A stretch of DNA of 64,000 bases. Source: an uncultured Tenacibaculum sp. (GTDB lineage Bacteria > Bacteroidota > Bacteroidia > Flavobacteriales > Flavobacteriaceae). Each line of letters starts with the position of its first letter. Position 1 is the stretch's first letter. The DNA is taken from contig NZ_CANLTU010000002.1 in the NCBI RefSeq assembly GCF_947494125.1, positions 186,001 to 250,000 on the forward strand, in the 5' to 3' direction. Both the position numbers and the translations under genes were made by a program. The notes under the pieces were generated by a model, which did not search any database, was not told the origin of the DNA, and saw only the letters and a program-made list of their open reading frames with translations. Positions 27,614-36,270 of this stretch are shown here, piece after piece.

Positions 27614-28861
27614 TTATCTTCTTAGTTTCATCGTCTTATGTAAAAATATTGAAGCTAGTAAACCAATTATAGAGTTCGCTAAAAGGAAAATAAATAAATA
27701 TTGATAACCAACTTCACCTCCAATTTCATCTAAATAATATCCAATTAAAGGTCCCGTGAAAATATCCGGAAGAAAGCAAAATATAGATATTAGACCTATA
27801 ACTGTTCCTGTAATGGTTAAAGGAATATTTGTTTCTTCTAAAATAGTAAAATACACAACTCTTATAACATAAACTCCAATTAGGGTACTAACTAAAGAAG
27901 TTAAACCAGCAATATATGTTATTGATAAATTAAGACTTAATGTTAAAAATAAGCTACCAATTGCCATAATAGTAAAACCTATAATTAGCCATTTTGTAGG
28001 AGTTTTATCTTTAGCTAAAAAAATTACAACTAAACAAATTAAGGGTCTTAAATAAGCAAAAGCAACCCCTAAAGAAGCTGATTCTTTTTCATTGTAATTA
28101 TATATTTCACTGACATATTGTGTGAAAATATCCCCAATTCTAAAACCGGTATAAGCGGATAAAATAATTAACATTAATATCCATATGACAGGATATTTAA
28201 AAGATTCTAAAATGTTATATTTATAACTTTTAGTTGTTATTATTTTACTTTTTTCTTCATTACTATAATTTGGGAGTAATAAAAATAGACCAGCTAAAAG
28301 TATACTTAAAATAGAAATAATAAGGTATACTTTATTCATTGCTGTTTGTAATTGGATCTTCGATAGATTTGTTTCTGGAATAGTATAAGAAAAAAGAAAA
28401 ACGCCTAAAGTACCTATAATTGCAGCTACAATTCCTCTACCTCCTTCTAAAAAACCAAAACCAGTTATTTGTTTATCATTACCTCCCCATATGCGTGTAG
28501 CTTTTATTAAGGGAGACCAAAATAGTAGAATAGTAGTAACACCCCAATAAGCATATAAAATGTAAAGTGTAGTTAACGATGGGAAAAGAACCCAAAAAAA
28601 ACCTCCTAAGCCAGTTAAAAACAAAGCTAAACTCATTAAGTATTTAGGTTGATATTTATCTGCTATAATTCCTCCGAAAAAATAAGAAACTAAGGCAATA
28701 ATACCATATATAGTATAGCAGTAGCCTATATTAGTATTTGAAATATCAAAAGCATATAAAAAAGTAGGCCTAAAAATTCTTATGAATACATAAGGTAGCG
28801 CATAAATTATTTCAGCAGATAAAATAAATAAAATTAATTGGAATGTTTTTTTAAGGGGCAT
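27614..28861 (-). CDS. MFS transporter
   Basis: The 415-residue protein has about 12 membrane segments and an MFS-type loop between segments 2 and 3 (FGGIIADKYQPKYLM). The closest visible relatives are the sugar-phosphate or uncharacterised nucleoside-like MFS groups, but no substrate motif is decisive. It is a single gene, divergent from the FabH-like gene. Confidence 0.85.
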   Translation of the reverse strand: MPLKKTFQLILFILSAEIIYALPYVFIRIFRPTFLYAFDISNTNIGYCYTIYGIIALVSYFFGGIIADKYQPKYLMSLALFLTGLGGFFWVLFPSLTTLYILYAYWGVTTILLFWSPLIKATRIWGGNDKQITGFGFLEGGRGIVAAIIGTLGVFLFSYTIPETNLSKIQLQTAMNKVYLIISILSILLAGLFLLLPNYSNEEKSKIITTKSYKYNILESFKYPVIWILMLIILSAYTGFRIGDIFTQYVSEIYNYNEKESASLGVAFAYLRPLICLVVIFLAKDKTPTKWLIIGFTIMAIGSLFLTLSLNLSITYIAGLTSLVSTLIGVYVIRVVYFTILEETNIPLTITGTVIGLISIFCFLPDIFTGPLIGYYLDEIGGEVGYQYLFIFLLANSIIGLLASIFLHKTMKLRR

Positions 28862-28970
28862 AGACCTCTAAGAAAATACTTTTTTTTAAAATGGACAAAT
28901 TTTAAATAAAGAGTTGTGTGAGTTGCAATAATTGATTTGTATTTGGTATATAAAGATGTATTTATGCATA

Positions 28971-28978
28971 CAAATATA
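28971..28978 (-). promoter_or_regulatory. Candidate -7 box of the MFS gene
   Basis: The minus strand reads TATATTTG, an exact match to TAnnTTTG, giving a leader of about 100 bases. Confidence 0.45.
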
Positions 28979-28987
28979 TTAAGAGCA

Positions 28988-29018
28988 TTGTTACATTATA
29001 AATTAATTGCTACTTTTG
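28988..29018 (+). promoter_or_regulatory. Promoter of the FabH-like gene
   Basis: TTG at 28,988-28,990, a 20-base spacer and TACTTTTG at 29,011-29,018 match the Bacteroidota promoter well. The transcript should begin near 29,024, about 30 bases before the ATG. Confidence 0.7.
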
Positions 29019-29052
29019 AGAGTAGAAAAATCAAAAAAATCAACATTAAAAT

Positions 29053-30060
29053 ATGTATAATTCAAAAATAACAGGATTAGGTTATTATGTGCCAGATAAT
29101 GTGGTTACTAATAATGACTTAAAAGAGTTTATGGATACTTCTGATGAATGGATTCAAGAAAGAACAGGAATTAAAGAGCGTAGATGGATTGATCCAAAAA
29201 CAGGAGATACAACTGCTGTTATGGGGGCAAAAGCATCTAGAATTGCAATTGAAAGAGCTGGCTTAACTAAAGACGATATAGATTTTATTGTTTTTGCAAC
29301 TCTAAGTCCTGATATGTATTTTCCTGGGGGTGGGGTACAAGTACAAGAAATGTTAGATATGCCAACTATTGGAGCATTAGATGTACGTAATCAGTGTTCA
29401 GGTTTTATATATGCTATGTCAGTAGCAGATCAGTTTATTAAAACAGGAATGTATAAAAACATTTTAGTAATTGGAGCTGAGAATCATTCTGGAGGATTGG
29501 AGAAATCTACTAGAGGAAGAGGTGTAACTGTAATTTTTGGAGATGGAGCGGGAGCTGCTGTACTTTCTCGTTCTGAAGAAAAAGGAAAAGGTATTTTATC
29601 TTCTCATTTGCACTCAGAAGGAAAGCATGCAAAAGAGCTGGTTTTAGAAGGCCCGTCAACAAGTCGTTGGGTACCGGAAATATTAGAAAAGAATGATCCA
29701 GATGATGTTTCTTATTACCCATATATGAACGGACAATTTGTATTTAAACATGCAATAGGGCGTTTTTCTGAAGCAATTATTGAAGGATTACAAGCGAATG
29801 GATTAGAGAAAGACGATATTGATATGTTAATACCACATCAAGCAAATTTACGTATCGCACAGTTTATTCAAAAGAAATTTCAACTTTCTGATGATAAAGT
29901 ATATAATAATATTATGAAGTACGGTAATACTACTGCAGCTTCTGTTATTATAGCATTAACTGAAGCTTGGGAGAAAGGAAAAATAAAAGATAATGATTTA
30001 GTAGTATTAGCTGCTTTTGGTAGCGGATTTACTTGGGGGTCAGTTGTGATTCGTTGGTAA
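29053..30060 (+). CDS. 3-oxoacyl-ACP synthase III family protein (FabH-like)
   Basis: The 335-residue ketoacyl synthase has the full catalytic triad of the FabH family: Cys115 in VRNQCSGF, the histidine in IPHQANLRI and the asparagine in KYGNTTAAS. It condenses an acyl-CoA starter with malonyl-ACP, or a related substrate. It is slightly longer than the housekeeping FabH and stands alone, outside a fab cluster. It may be an accessory enzyme for branched or special lipids; that is inference. Confidence 0.9.
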   Translation: MYNSKITGLGYYVPDNVVTNNDLKEFMDTSDEWIQERTGIKERRWIDPKTGDTTAVMGAKASRIAIERAGLTKDDIDFIVFATLSPDMYFPGGGVQVQEMLDMPTIGALDVRNQCSGFIYAMSVADQFIKTGMYKNILVIGAENHSGGLEKSTRGRGVTVIFGDGAGAAVLSRSEEKGKGILSSHLHSEGKHAKELVLEGPSTSRWVPEILEKNDPDDVSYYPYMNGQFVFKHAIGRFSEAIIEGLQANGLEKDDIDMLIPHQANLRIAQFIQKKFQLSDDKVYNNIMKYGNTTAASVIIALTEAWEKGKIKDNDLVVLAAFGSGFTWGSVVIRW

Positions 30061-30080
30061 TTAATTATTAAATTAAAAAC

Positions 30081-30113
30081 AAAAAAACCGAAGTCATAAA
30101 CTTCGGTTTTTTT
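30081..30113. terminator. Bidirectional terminator
   Basis: A 14-bp stem (30,081-30,094 with 30,100-30,113) flanked by A and T runs lies between the convergent FabH-like gene and the beta-barrel receptor gene and serves both. Confidence 0.85.
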
Positions 30114-30133
30114 GTTTTTAAGTAGTAGGACTC

Positions 30134-32524
30134 TTACATAAAGCCACCGCCACCACTTTTTTCATTATTATCTCTATTTCTTCTACGTTTAGCTTTGTTT
30201 TTCCCTCCACCAAATCTATAGTTGAATCCTAAATAAGTAGTTCTACTTTCCCATTTAAAACGTCCGTTTTGTACAAAAGGATTTGTTGAGTTAAATTTAA
30301 AACGCATAGTGTTAAAAATATCATTTACTCTAAAAGTAAAATTTCCTTTTCCTTTTAAGACACTATAGTTAGCGCCTAAGTTAACCATTGTCATTGGATC
30401 TACATCCCATTGGATGTCTTTTCTTGGCCCTCTATACATAGCGAATAATTGTAAACGTAATTTCTTTGAAACCGTAAAACTATTACTAATTCTAGCATTA
30501 AAAATTTCAGTTTTTACTTCTCTTCTTGGAGCAGTTGGGTTACTAATATCATTCGTCCCAAATTGTTTTTGAGAGTAAAAATCCATACTAGCATTAGCTC
30601 TCCACCATTTTGCTATTCTGTAATTTGTAGAGAATTCTAAACCATATGCATCAGTATCATCAAAATTAGCATGTGTTAAAATTTGTCTGTTTGGATCACT
30701 AGGATCTTCATATGTTGCTCTATTAATTACATCATTAATATTTCTATAGAAAGTTCCAAATGTAACTGAACCACCTTTAATTCTTCTAGTATAATTAATC
30801 TCAAGAGAGTTTGTAAATTGAGGAACTAAATTAGGATTACCTACTGATGTAATTAATGGTGTACTCCATTCTCTAATTGGGTTTAATTGTCCAATTCCAG
30901 GTCTATCAACTCTTCTACTATAACTTAATTGAAATTGATTTTTATCCGTTGGGTTATAAGTGAAAAATGCTGAAGGATATACTGAGAATATTTTATCTGT
31001 AACTGTTGCCGATGGTTGCCCTACTTGGTTAAAAACCCCTTCAATTTCATAGTTTTCTAAACGAGCACCTAATTGCATGGTTACTTTACCGAATTTGTGA
31101 CCATAATTTACATACCCAGAGAAAATATCTCTATCATAAGTAAATGAAGAATTGCTAAATCCAACTTGAGTAGTTAAGTTAGTATTATCAGTTTTATTAA
31201 CTCTATATTCAAACCCTAATTCTAATTTACCATTTTTAGATACTGGATTTGTGTAGTCTAAGTTAATTAATGTATTGTTTCTATTATTATTAATATCATT
31301 AATATAGTCTTGTTGAGTGTTTAATAAAAAGTCATTATCTAATAAATTAGGAGATTCGTTTTTAGAATAAGTTGCTTCAAGTTCTATATTATGACCTTTC
31401 TTTTCAAAATCATGCTTAAAGTTAACGTTATAAGTTTGGTTATGACTATCAGATGTTTGAGTATTAGGTGAGTGTGCAGTCAAGGTGCCAGCTCCGTCAA
31501 AAATTTTAGCACGTCCACTAGCTTTACTATCAAACCAATTTTGAGTTGTATAAAAAGATAAAGTATTTTTATCGTTTAAATAAATATCTGCTCCAAATTT
31601 GAAAAGATGTGATTGATTATCATTCTTAAAAATAAAATCTTGATTGTTTACACCTGGTCTATTAACATAACCAAAGTTGTAACGGTCTCCACCATTAAAT
31701 CCATAATTCCCAAAAAAGTTAACTTTTCCAGTTTTATAGTTCATGTTGGTAGATGCATTGTAACGTACATAATGTCCAACTTCAAGTCCAGTATTAACAG
31801 AACCGTTAAAGCCCATGTTAGCATTTTTATTTAAAACAATATTAATAATACCACTCATTCCTTCTGGGTTATATTTTGCTGAAGGATTGGTAATTAATTC
31901 AACACTTTTAATTGAAGTTGATGGAATTTGTTTTAATAGTTGAGCAGCAGGAATATTTGTAGGTTTTCCATCAACTAATACACGTACGTTTTCATTACCT
32001 CTTAAGCTAATATTACCAGATTGACTATCTACGCTTACAGATTGCACATTGTTTAATAATTCAGATGCAGTTGCACCTGCAGAAGTTAAATCTTTACCAA
32101 CATTAATTACTTTTCTATCAACTTTTTGAGTTACAGAAGATGTTTCCGCTCTTACCTCAACCTCTTCAAGAGTGGTAGAATCTTCTGTTAAAGAAATAGT
32201 TCCTAGGTTAATTTTTCTTCTTTTATTATTTATAATTATTGGTTTCGTTACAGTTTTATATCCAATAAATTGAACCTCAACCATATTTTTACCTTCAGGA
32301 ATATTTTTTATTGAAAAAGTACCATTGTCGTTAGTAATACCACCAGTTAAAATTTTATTAGCAGTATCTTTGATTATAATGTTAACGTAAGGTAGTGGTT
32401 CTTTAGTTGTTTGGTCAATGACTTTACCGGATATGGAACCAGGTTTTGGTAAGTTACTTTTAGGCATTTGAGCAAATAAATTTACACTGAATGCTGTTAA
32501 AAGTATTAGTAATATGTTTCTCAT
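30134..32524 (-). CDS. Outer membrane beta-barrel protein (TonB-dependent receptor-like)
   Basis: The 796-residue protein has a signal peptide (about 1-19), a carboxypeptidase-regulatory-like domain (about 30-115, ISGKVIDQTTKEPLPYVNI), a plug-like region (LLNNVQSVSVDSQSGNISLRG and later GMSGIINIVLNK) and an outer-membrane barrel. It ends in a glycine-rich tail. The sequence fits the OMP_b-brl_3 group, whose substrate is generally unknown. No partner SusD-like gene adjoins it. It is transcribed alone. Confidence 0.88.
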   Translation of the reverse strand: MRNILLILLTAFSVNLFAQMPKSNLPKPGSISGKVIDQTTKEPLPYVNIIIKDTANKILTGGITNDNGTFSIKNIPEGKNMVEVQFIGYKTVTKPIIINNKRRKINLGTISLTEDSTTLEEVEVRAETSSVTQKVDRKVINVGKDLTSAGATASELLNNVQSVSVDSQSGNISLRGNENVRVLVDGKPTNIPAAQLLKQIPSTSIKSVELITNPSAKYNPEGMSGIINIVLNKNANMGFNGSVNTGLEVGHYVRYNASTNMNYKTGKVNFFGNYGFNGGDRYNFGYVNRPGVNNQDFIFKNDNQSHLFKFGADIYLNDKNTLSFYTTQNWFDSKASGRAKIFDGAGTLTAHSPNTQTSDSHNQTYNVNFKHDFEKKGHNIELEATYSKNESPNLLDNDFLLNTQQDYINDINNNRNNTLINLDYTNPVSKNGKLELGFEYRVNKTDNTNLTTQVGFSNSSFTYDRDIFSGYVNYGHKFGKVTMQLGARLENYEIEGVFNQVGQPSATVTDKIFSVYPSAFFTYNPTDKNQFQLSYSRRVDRPGIGQLNPIREWSTPLITSVGNPNLVPQFTNSLEINYTRRIKGGSVTFGTFYRNINDVINRATYEDPSDPNRQILTHANFDDTDAYGLEFSTNYRIAKWWRANASMDFYSQKQFGTNDISNPTAPRREVKTEIFNARISNSFTVSKKLRLQLFAMYRGPRKDIQWDVDPMTMVNLGANYSVLKGKGNFTFRVNDIFNTMRFKFNSTNPFVQNGRFKWESRTTYLGFNYRFGGGKNKAKRRRNRDNNEKSGGGGFM

Positions 32525-32572
32525 TTTGTTTGTTTTTGAATTGTTTTGATGCCTAATAGACTACTTATTGAT

Positions 32573-32580
32573 TACTTTTG
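32573..32580 (+). promoter_or_regulatory. -7 box of the CoA-binding protein gene
   Basis: TACTTTTG matches TAnnTTTG exactly. Transcription would begin near 32,586, downstream of the upstream in-frame start at 32,578, so the ATG at 32,620 is the real start. Confidence 0.5.
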
Positions 32581-32619
32581 TTACTTCATTTAACAGAGTT
32601 TAACGTATTATTAACAACT

Positions 32620-32982
32620 ATGAAAGCAATAACTTTAGTTCTCGGAGCATCTTTAAATCCAAATAAGTATTCTAACATTGCTCTTAAAAGATTGAGTGAG
32701 AGAGCAATCAAAATTCTAGCTATAGGTTTGAGAAAAGGAAAAGTAAATAATATTGATATTATAACTGAAAAAATAGTGTTTGAAAATATTGATACCGTTA
32801 CTTTATATTTGAATCCGAAAAGACAAGAAGAATATTATAATTATATATTAAAATTAAATCCTAGAAGAGTAATTTTTAATCCTGGTACTGAAAATTTTGA
32901 GTTCTCAAAAATGTTAAAGGAAAAAGGAATTAAGGCTGAAGTAGCTTGTACTTTGGTTTTATTATCAACCAATCAATATTAA
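32620..32982 (+). CDS. CoA-binding domain protein
   Basis: From the ATG at 32,620 the product has 120 residues and begins with a Rossmann strand (ITLVLGASLNPNKYSN), the pattern of the small CoA-binding YccU family. Later it has FENIDTVTLYLNPKRQEE and the RVIFNPGTEN turn. The function of the family is unknown. The 14 extra codons upstream would lie inside the promoter, so they are not used. It overlaps the convergent rnz gene by 4 bases. Confidence 0.85.
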   Translation: MKAITLVLGASLNPNKYSNIALKRLSERAIKILAIGLRKGKVNNIDIITEKIVFENIDTVTLYLNPKRQEEYYNYILKLNPRRVIFNPGTENFEFSKMLKEKGIKAEVACTLVLLSTNQY

Positions 32983-33920
32983 TTTAAAATTTCTATAGGG
33001 AAAGAGTTTGTAGAGTATTGTTTGCCAGCTTCGGCTAATTCAACATTATTAAAAACTGTTTGTGCTTCTTTTTTAAAGTCTTTTAAATTCGAATACCTAC
33101 TAGAATAATGTCCAATAATTAACTTACCTACATTTGCTTCGTTAGCAATAGTAGCAGCTTGTTCAGCTGTTGAATGTTTGGTTTTTTCACACAAATCTTC
33201 TCTGTCTTTTAAAAAAGTAGCTTCATGATACAATAGGTTAACATCTTTAATAATAGGTATTATACCAGGTTTAAAAGCAGTATCACTACAAAAAGCATAA
33301 CTTTTTGGTTTTGGAGGGTCAATTGTTAATTCACTATTAGGAACAATTTCTCCTGTAGATAATATAAAGTCTTTCCCAGCTTTTATATTATGAAAATCAC
33401 AAGTATCTATTTCATCATATTGCTGAATATTTTCAATATGCAATTTTCTTGGTTTTGATTTTTCTTTAAATAAAAAACCATTAGTATATACTCTATGGTC
33501 TAAGGGAATGGTGTGAACAGATATTTTATCATCTTCAAAAATTAATTCACTTTCTTTTGAATCTAATTCATGAAAAACAATATTGTATCTGGTCCAAGAT
33601 TTAGAAATTTTTAACTGAAGTACTGTAACTTCTTTAATTCCTTTAGGACCATAAATATGTAAGTCTTTTTCTCGGTTAAGTATTCCAAATGTAGATATTA
33701 AGCCAATTAATCCAAAAAAATGATCTCCATGTAAATGAGAGATAAATATGTGATTGATTTTAGAAAAACCAATCTTATATTTTCTCATTTGTCTTTGAGT
33801 GCCTTCTCCACAATCGATTAAAAAATGGCGATTATTAATTTCTAAATACTGAGATGTAGGGTGTGCATTAACTCTAGGGGTAGCAGAGTGGCATCCTAAA
33901 ATAGTTAAATGCAAACTCAT
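32979..33920 (-). CDS. rnz: Ribonuclease Z
   Basis: The 313-residue protein has the tRNase Z metal site SHLHGDHFFGL at about residues 60-70, the early LGCHSATPR and LIDCGEGTQRQM, and the late HSTAEQAA and GHYSSRY motifs. It removes 3' trailers from tRNA precursors. Its start is next to the stop of a small secretion-signal gene on the same strand. Confidence 0.95.
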   Translation of the reverse strand: MSLHLTILGCHSATPRVNAHPTSQYLEINNRHFLIDCGEGTQRQMRKYKIGFSKINHIFISHLHGDHFFGLIGLISTFGILNREKDLHIYGPKGIKEVTVLQLKISKSWTRYNIVFHELDSKESELIFEDDKISVHTIPLDHRVYTNGFLFKEKSKPRKLHIENIQQYDEIDTCDFHNIKAGKDFILSTGEIVPNSELTIDPPKPKSYAFCSDTAFKPGIIPIIKDVNLLYHEATFLKDREDLCEKTKHSTAEQAATIANEANVGKLIIGHYSSRYSNLKDFKKEAQTVFNNVELAEAGKQYSTNSFPIEILN

Positions 33921-34241
33921 TTATTTTATAACAAAACGTTTAGAAATAATGTTCTTATTACTTTGTATTGCATAAATATACATGCCAGATTTTAAATCAT
34001 CACGATTAAAAGGATAAGAGTTACGTCCTTTAGAAATATTTAATTCTTTTTTATACACTGTTTTGCCTAACACATTTCTAACAGTAAAAATAACAACTTG
34101 TTCGCTTTTAGAATTAAAAGAAATAGTTGTGTTATTGGTAAAGGGATTAGGTGAAGCAACTAACTTATCTACCTGTTTTTCTTGAGAAAAACTAGATAAT
34201 GTTATTGAGAATAAAAATAATAAAAGTATTTTTTTTACCAT
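33921..34241 (-). CDS. Small protein consisting of a type IX secretion sorting domain
   Basis: The 106-residue protein has a signal peptide (about 1-19) and then only a C-terminal sorting domain of the Por-secretion type: LVASPNPFTNNTTISF, a central VLGKTVYKKEL and the terminal SGMYIYAIQ with the KRFVIK ending. The sorting domain normally sits at the end of a larger cargo. Here no cargo is attached. It adjoins rnz with no gap. The function is unknown. Confidence 0.8.
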   Translation of the reverse strand: MVKKILLLFLFSITLSSFSQEKQVDKLVASPNPFTNNTTISFNSKSEQVVIFTVRNVLGKTVYKKELNISKGRNSYPFNRDDLKSGMYIYAIQSNKNIISKRFVIK

Positions 34242-34276
34242 AGGTTACTCGTTTTTAGGGGATTTGAATAATTAGG

Positions 34277-34609
34277 TTAAAAACCTAAATCACGCTGAAT
34301 ATTTTCCATTTCAATAATATCTTCTGCTTCAACTAGTGTTGGAACAATGTTTAATGACTCTGGAAATTCATCAATATTCACATCCTTTACTATGATTACA
34401 AAAGATGTGCCATTTATTTGATGCATGTGAGCGTATTTCAAAAATAATAAAATATTCTCTATAGAAGTGTTATTTTTTTCTGAAATTTTAATAACTAGGT
34501 GTTTTTCCTTAAGATTAACATGCTCTTTTTCAAATTTTAATAAAAAATCAGAGAAAGTATTGTCATCAGAATGTATTAAAATATATTCCTTTTTATTTTC
34601 TATTATCAT
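34277..34609 (-). CDS. STAS-like small protein
   Basis: The 110-residue protein has alternating strands and helices, with GTSFVIIVKDVNIDEFPESLNIVPTLVEAEDII-like patterning that recalls the STAS fold of anti-sigma antagonists. No conserved phosphorylatable serine is obvious. It lies 2 bases downstream of pyrB. The link with pyrimidine synthesis, if any, is unclear; the call is by fold only. Confidence 0.6.
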   Translation of the reverse strand: MIIENKKEYILIHSDDNTFSDFLLKFEKEHVNLKEKHLVIKISEKNNTSIENILLFLKYAHMHQINGTSFVIIVKDVNIDEFPESLNIVPTLVEAEDIIEMENIQRDLGF

Positions 34610-34611
34610 TA

Positions 34612-35544
34612 TTATCTTTTTATCTGTTGGGCTAACAAATATATAACAGCCATACGTGTAGCAACTCCGTTTTCTACTTGATTTAAAATAATAGATTGAT
34701 CGCTATCGGCAACATCGCTTGTTAATTCAACTCCTCTGTTTATAGGTCCAGGATGCATAATAACAATTTTCTTACCAAGATTATCTAATATCTCTTTATT
34801 AATACCAAATAATTGAGTGTATTCTCTAGTAGAAGGAAAGTATTTAATATCCATTCGTTCATGTTGAACACGTAAAACATTTGCAACATCACACCAGTCT
34901 AAAGCTTTCTTTAAATTAGTTTCCACCTCAACACCTAAACTAGAAATATACCTTGGAATTAAAGTTGTTGGGCCACAAACTTTAACTTTTGCACCTTGTA
35001 ATTGTAATGCGAAAATATTTGATAATGCTACACGAGAATGTAAAACATCTCCAACAATAACTATTTTTTTTCCTTTTAAATTACTGTTTAAAGCTTCACG
35101 CATTGAGAAACTGTCTAGTAATGCTTGTGTTGGATGCTCATGCGTACCGTCACCAGCATTAATAATTTTAGCATCTACATGTTTAGATAAGAAAATACCA
35201 GCACCTACATTTGCATGACGCATGACAACAATATCAACTTTCATTGATAAAATATTGTTAACAGTATCGATTAAGGTTTCTCCTTTTTTTACGGATGATT
35301 GTCCAGCAGAAAAATTAATTACATCTGCCGATAAACGTTTTTCAGCTAATTCAAACGATAACTTAGTACGAGTACTATTTTCAAAAAATAAATTAGCAAT
35401 GGTAATATCACGTAAAGAAGGAACTTTTTTAATAGGGCGGTTAATAACTTCTTTAAAATGAGAAGCAGTTTCAAAAATAAGCTCTAAGTCTGTTTTGTTA
35501 AGGTATTTAATACCTAATAAATGTTCAACGCTTAACTGCTTCAT
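34612..35544 (-). CDS. pyrB: Aspartate carbamoyltransferase catalytic subunit
   Basis: The 310-residue enzyme makes carbamoyl aspartate in pyrimidine synthesis. The carbamoyl-phosphate loop STRT is at residues 57-60, HPTQALLD lies in the middle, and HPGPINRGVE near the end binds aspartate. No pyrI regulatory subunit gene is adjacent, so it is probably a trimer. It follows pyrR by 24 bases in the same operon. Confidence 0.96.
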   Translation of the reverse strand: MKQLSVEHLLGIKYLNKTDLELIFETASHFKEVINRPIKKVPSLRDITIANLFFENSTRTKLSFELAEKRLSADVINFSAGQSSVKKGETLIDTVNNILSMKVDIVVMRHANVGAGIFLSKHVDAKIINAGDGTHEHPTQALLDSFSMREALNSNLKGKKIVIVGDVLHSRVALSNIFALQLQGAKVKVCGPTTLIPRYISSLGVEVETNLKKALDWCDVANVLRVQHERMDIKYFPSTREYTQLFGINKEILDNLGKKIVIMHPGPINRGVELTSDVADSDQSIILNQVENGVATRMAVIYLLAQQIKR

Positions 35545-35568
35545 TTTAGTTTATTTTTATAATCATAA

Positions 35569-36123
35569 CTAGTCAAGCTTAGCTTGCTTGGGTTCAAGGT
35601 AAATAGTATCTTCTTTATGAGTTTCTTGCCAATTAACAACAACCTTCTCGTTATTTATAGCATCAACTTGTCTTCCTCTATAATTTGGCTGAATTGGAAG
35701 GTGACGGCTAAAACGACGGTCAATTAACACTAATAATTCAATGTTTTCAGGTCTTCCATAGGATTGAATTGCTGTTAAAGCACTTCGTACACTTCTTCCA
35801 GAATACAATACATCATCAATAATAACAACTTTTTTACCTTCAATTAAAAAGTCAATTTGAGTTGATGTAGCTTCTAAAGGTTCATCTCTTCTACGAAAAT
35901 CATCTCGATAAAAAGTAATATCTAATAAACCCAATTGAAGATTTTGTATTCCATAATCATCCGTTAACAATTTAGCTAAGCGTTTTGCTAAGTATGTTCC
36001 TCTAGGTTGAAGTCCTATCAGTACAGTATTAGAGAAATTGTTATGGTTTTCGATTAACTGACAGGCTAATCGATGCAGAATGATTTGAATTTCTTTTGAT
36101 GTAAGTAATGTTTTTCTGCTCAT
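35569..36123 (-). CDS. pyrR: Bifunctional pyr operon regulator and uracil phosphoribosyltransferase
   Basis: The 184-residue protein has the PRPP-binding motif VVIIDDVLYSGRSVRSAL at about residues 94-111, and TVLIGLQPRGTYLAKRLA at about 33-50. PyrR either converts uracil to UMP or regulates pyr mRNA by binding an RNA hairpin. A perfect 7-bp inverted repeat lies in its own leader. It heads the operon with pyrB, the STAS-like gene and perhaps the sorting-domain gene and rnz. Confidence 0.92.
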   Translation of the reverse strand: MSRKTLLTSKEIQIILHRLACQLIENHNNFSNTVLIGLQPRGTYLAKRLAKLLTDDYGIQNLQLGLLDITFYRDDFRRRDEPLEATSTQIDFLIEGKKVVIIDDVLYSGRSVRSALTAIQSYGRPENIELLVLIDRRFSRHLPIQPNYRGRQVDAINNEKVVVNWQETHKEDTIYLEPKQAKLD

Positions 36124-36129
36124 TGGTTG

Positions 36130-36149
36130 CTATCAAATTGGCTTGATAG
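36130..36149 (-). promoter_or_regulatory. Hairpin in the pyrR leader
   Basis: CTATCAA (36,130-36,136) and TTGATAG (36,143-36,149) form a perfect 7-bp stem with a 6-base loop, ending 6 bases before the pyrR start. It lies inside the predicted leader and could be a PyrR or ribosome-control site; this is inference. Confidence 0.45.
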
Positions 36150-36158
36150 TTCAACGTT

Positions 36159-36189
36159 CAAAAATAAAGCAAAAAAATGCGTCCACAAA
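36159..36189 (-). promoter_or_regulatory. Promoter of the pyrR operon
   Basis: On the minus strand TTTG (36,189-36,186), a 19-base spacer and TATTTTTG (36,166-36,159) match the Bacteroidota promoter. The transcript would start about 30 bases before pyrR. Confidence 0.65.
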
Positions 36190-36233
36190 ATTAAAGTTAA
36201 TGAAACATAAAACTATATGAATAAAATTATCTT

Positions 36234-36241
36234 TACATTTG
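36234..36241 (+). promoter_or_regulatory. -7 box of the SulP transporter gene
   Basis: TACATTTG matches TAnnTTTG, 29 bases before the ATG. No good TTG element is seen upstream. Confidence 0.4.
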
Positions 36242-36270
36242 CCAACTTTTAGAATATACCTGTTGATATT

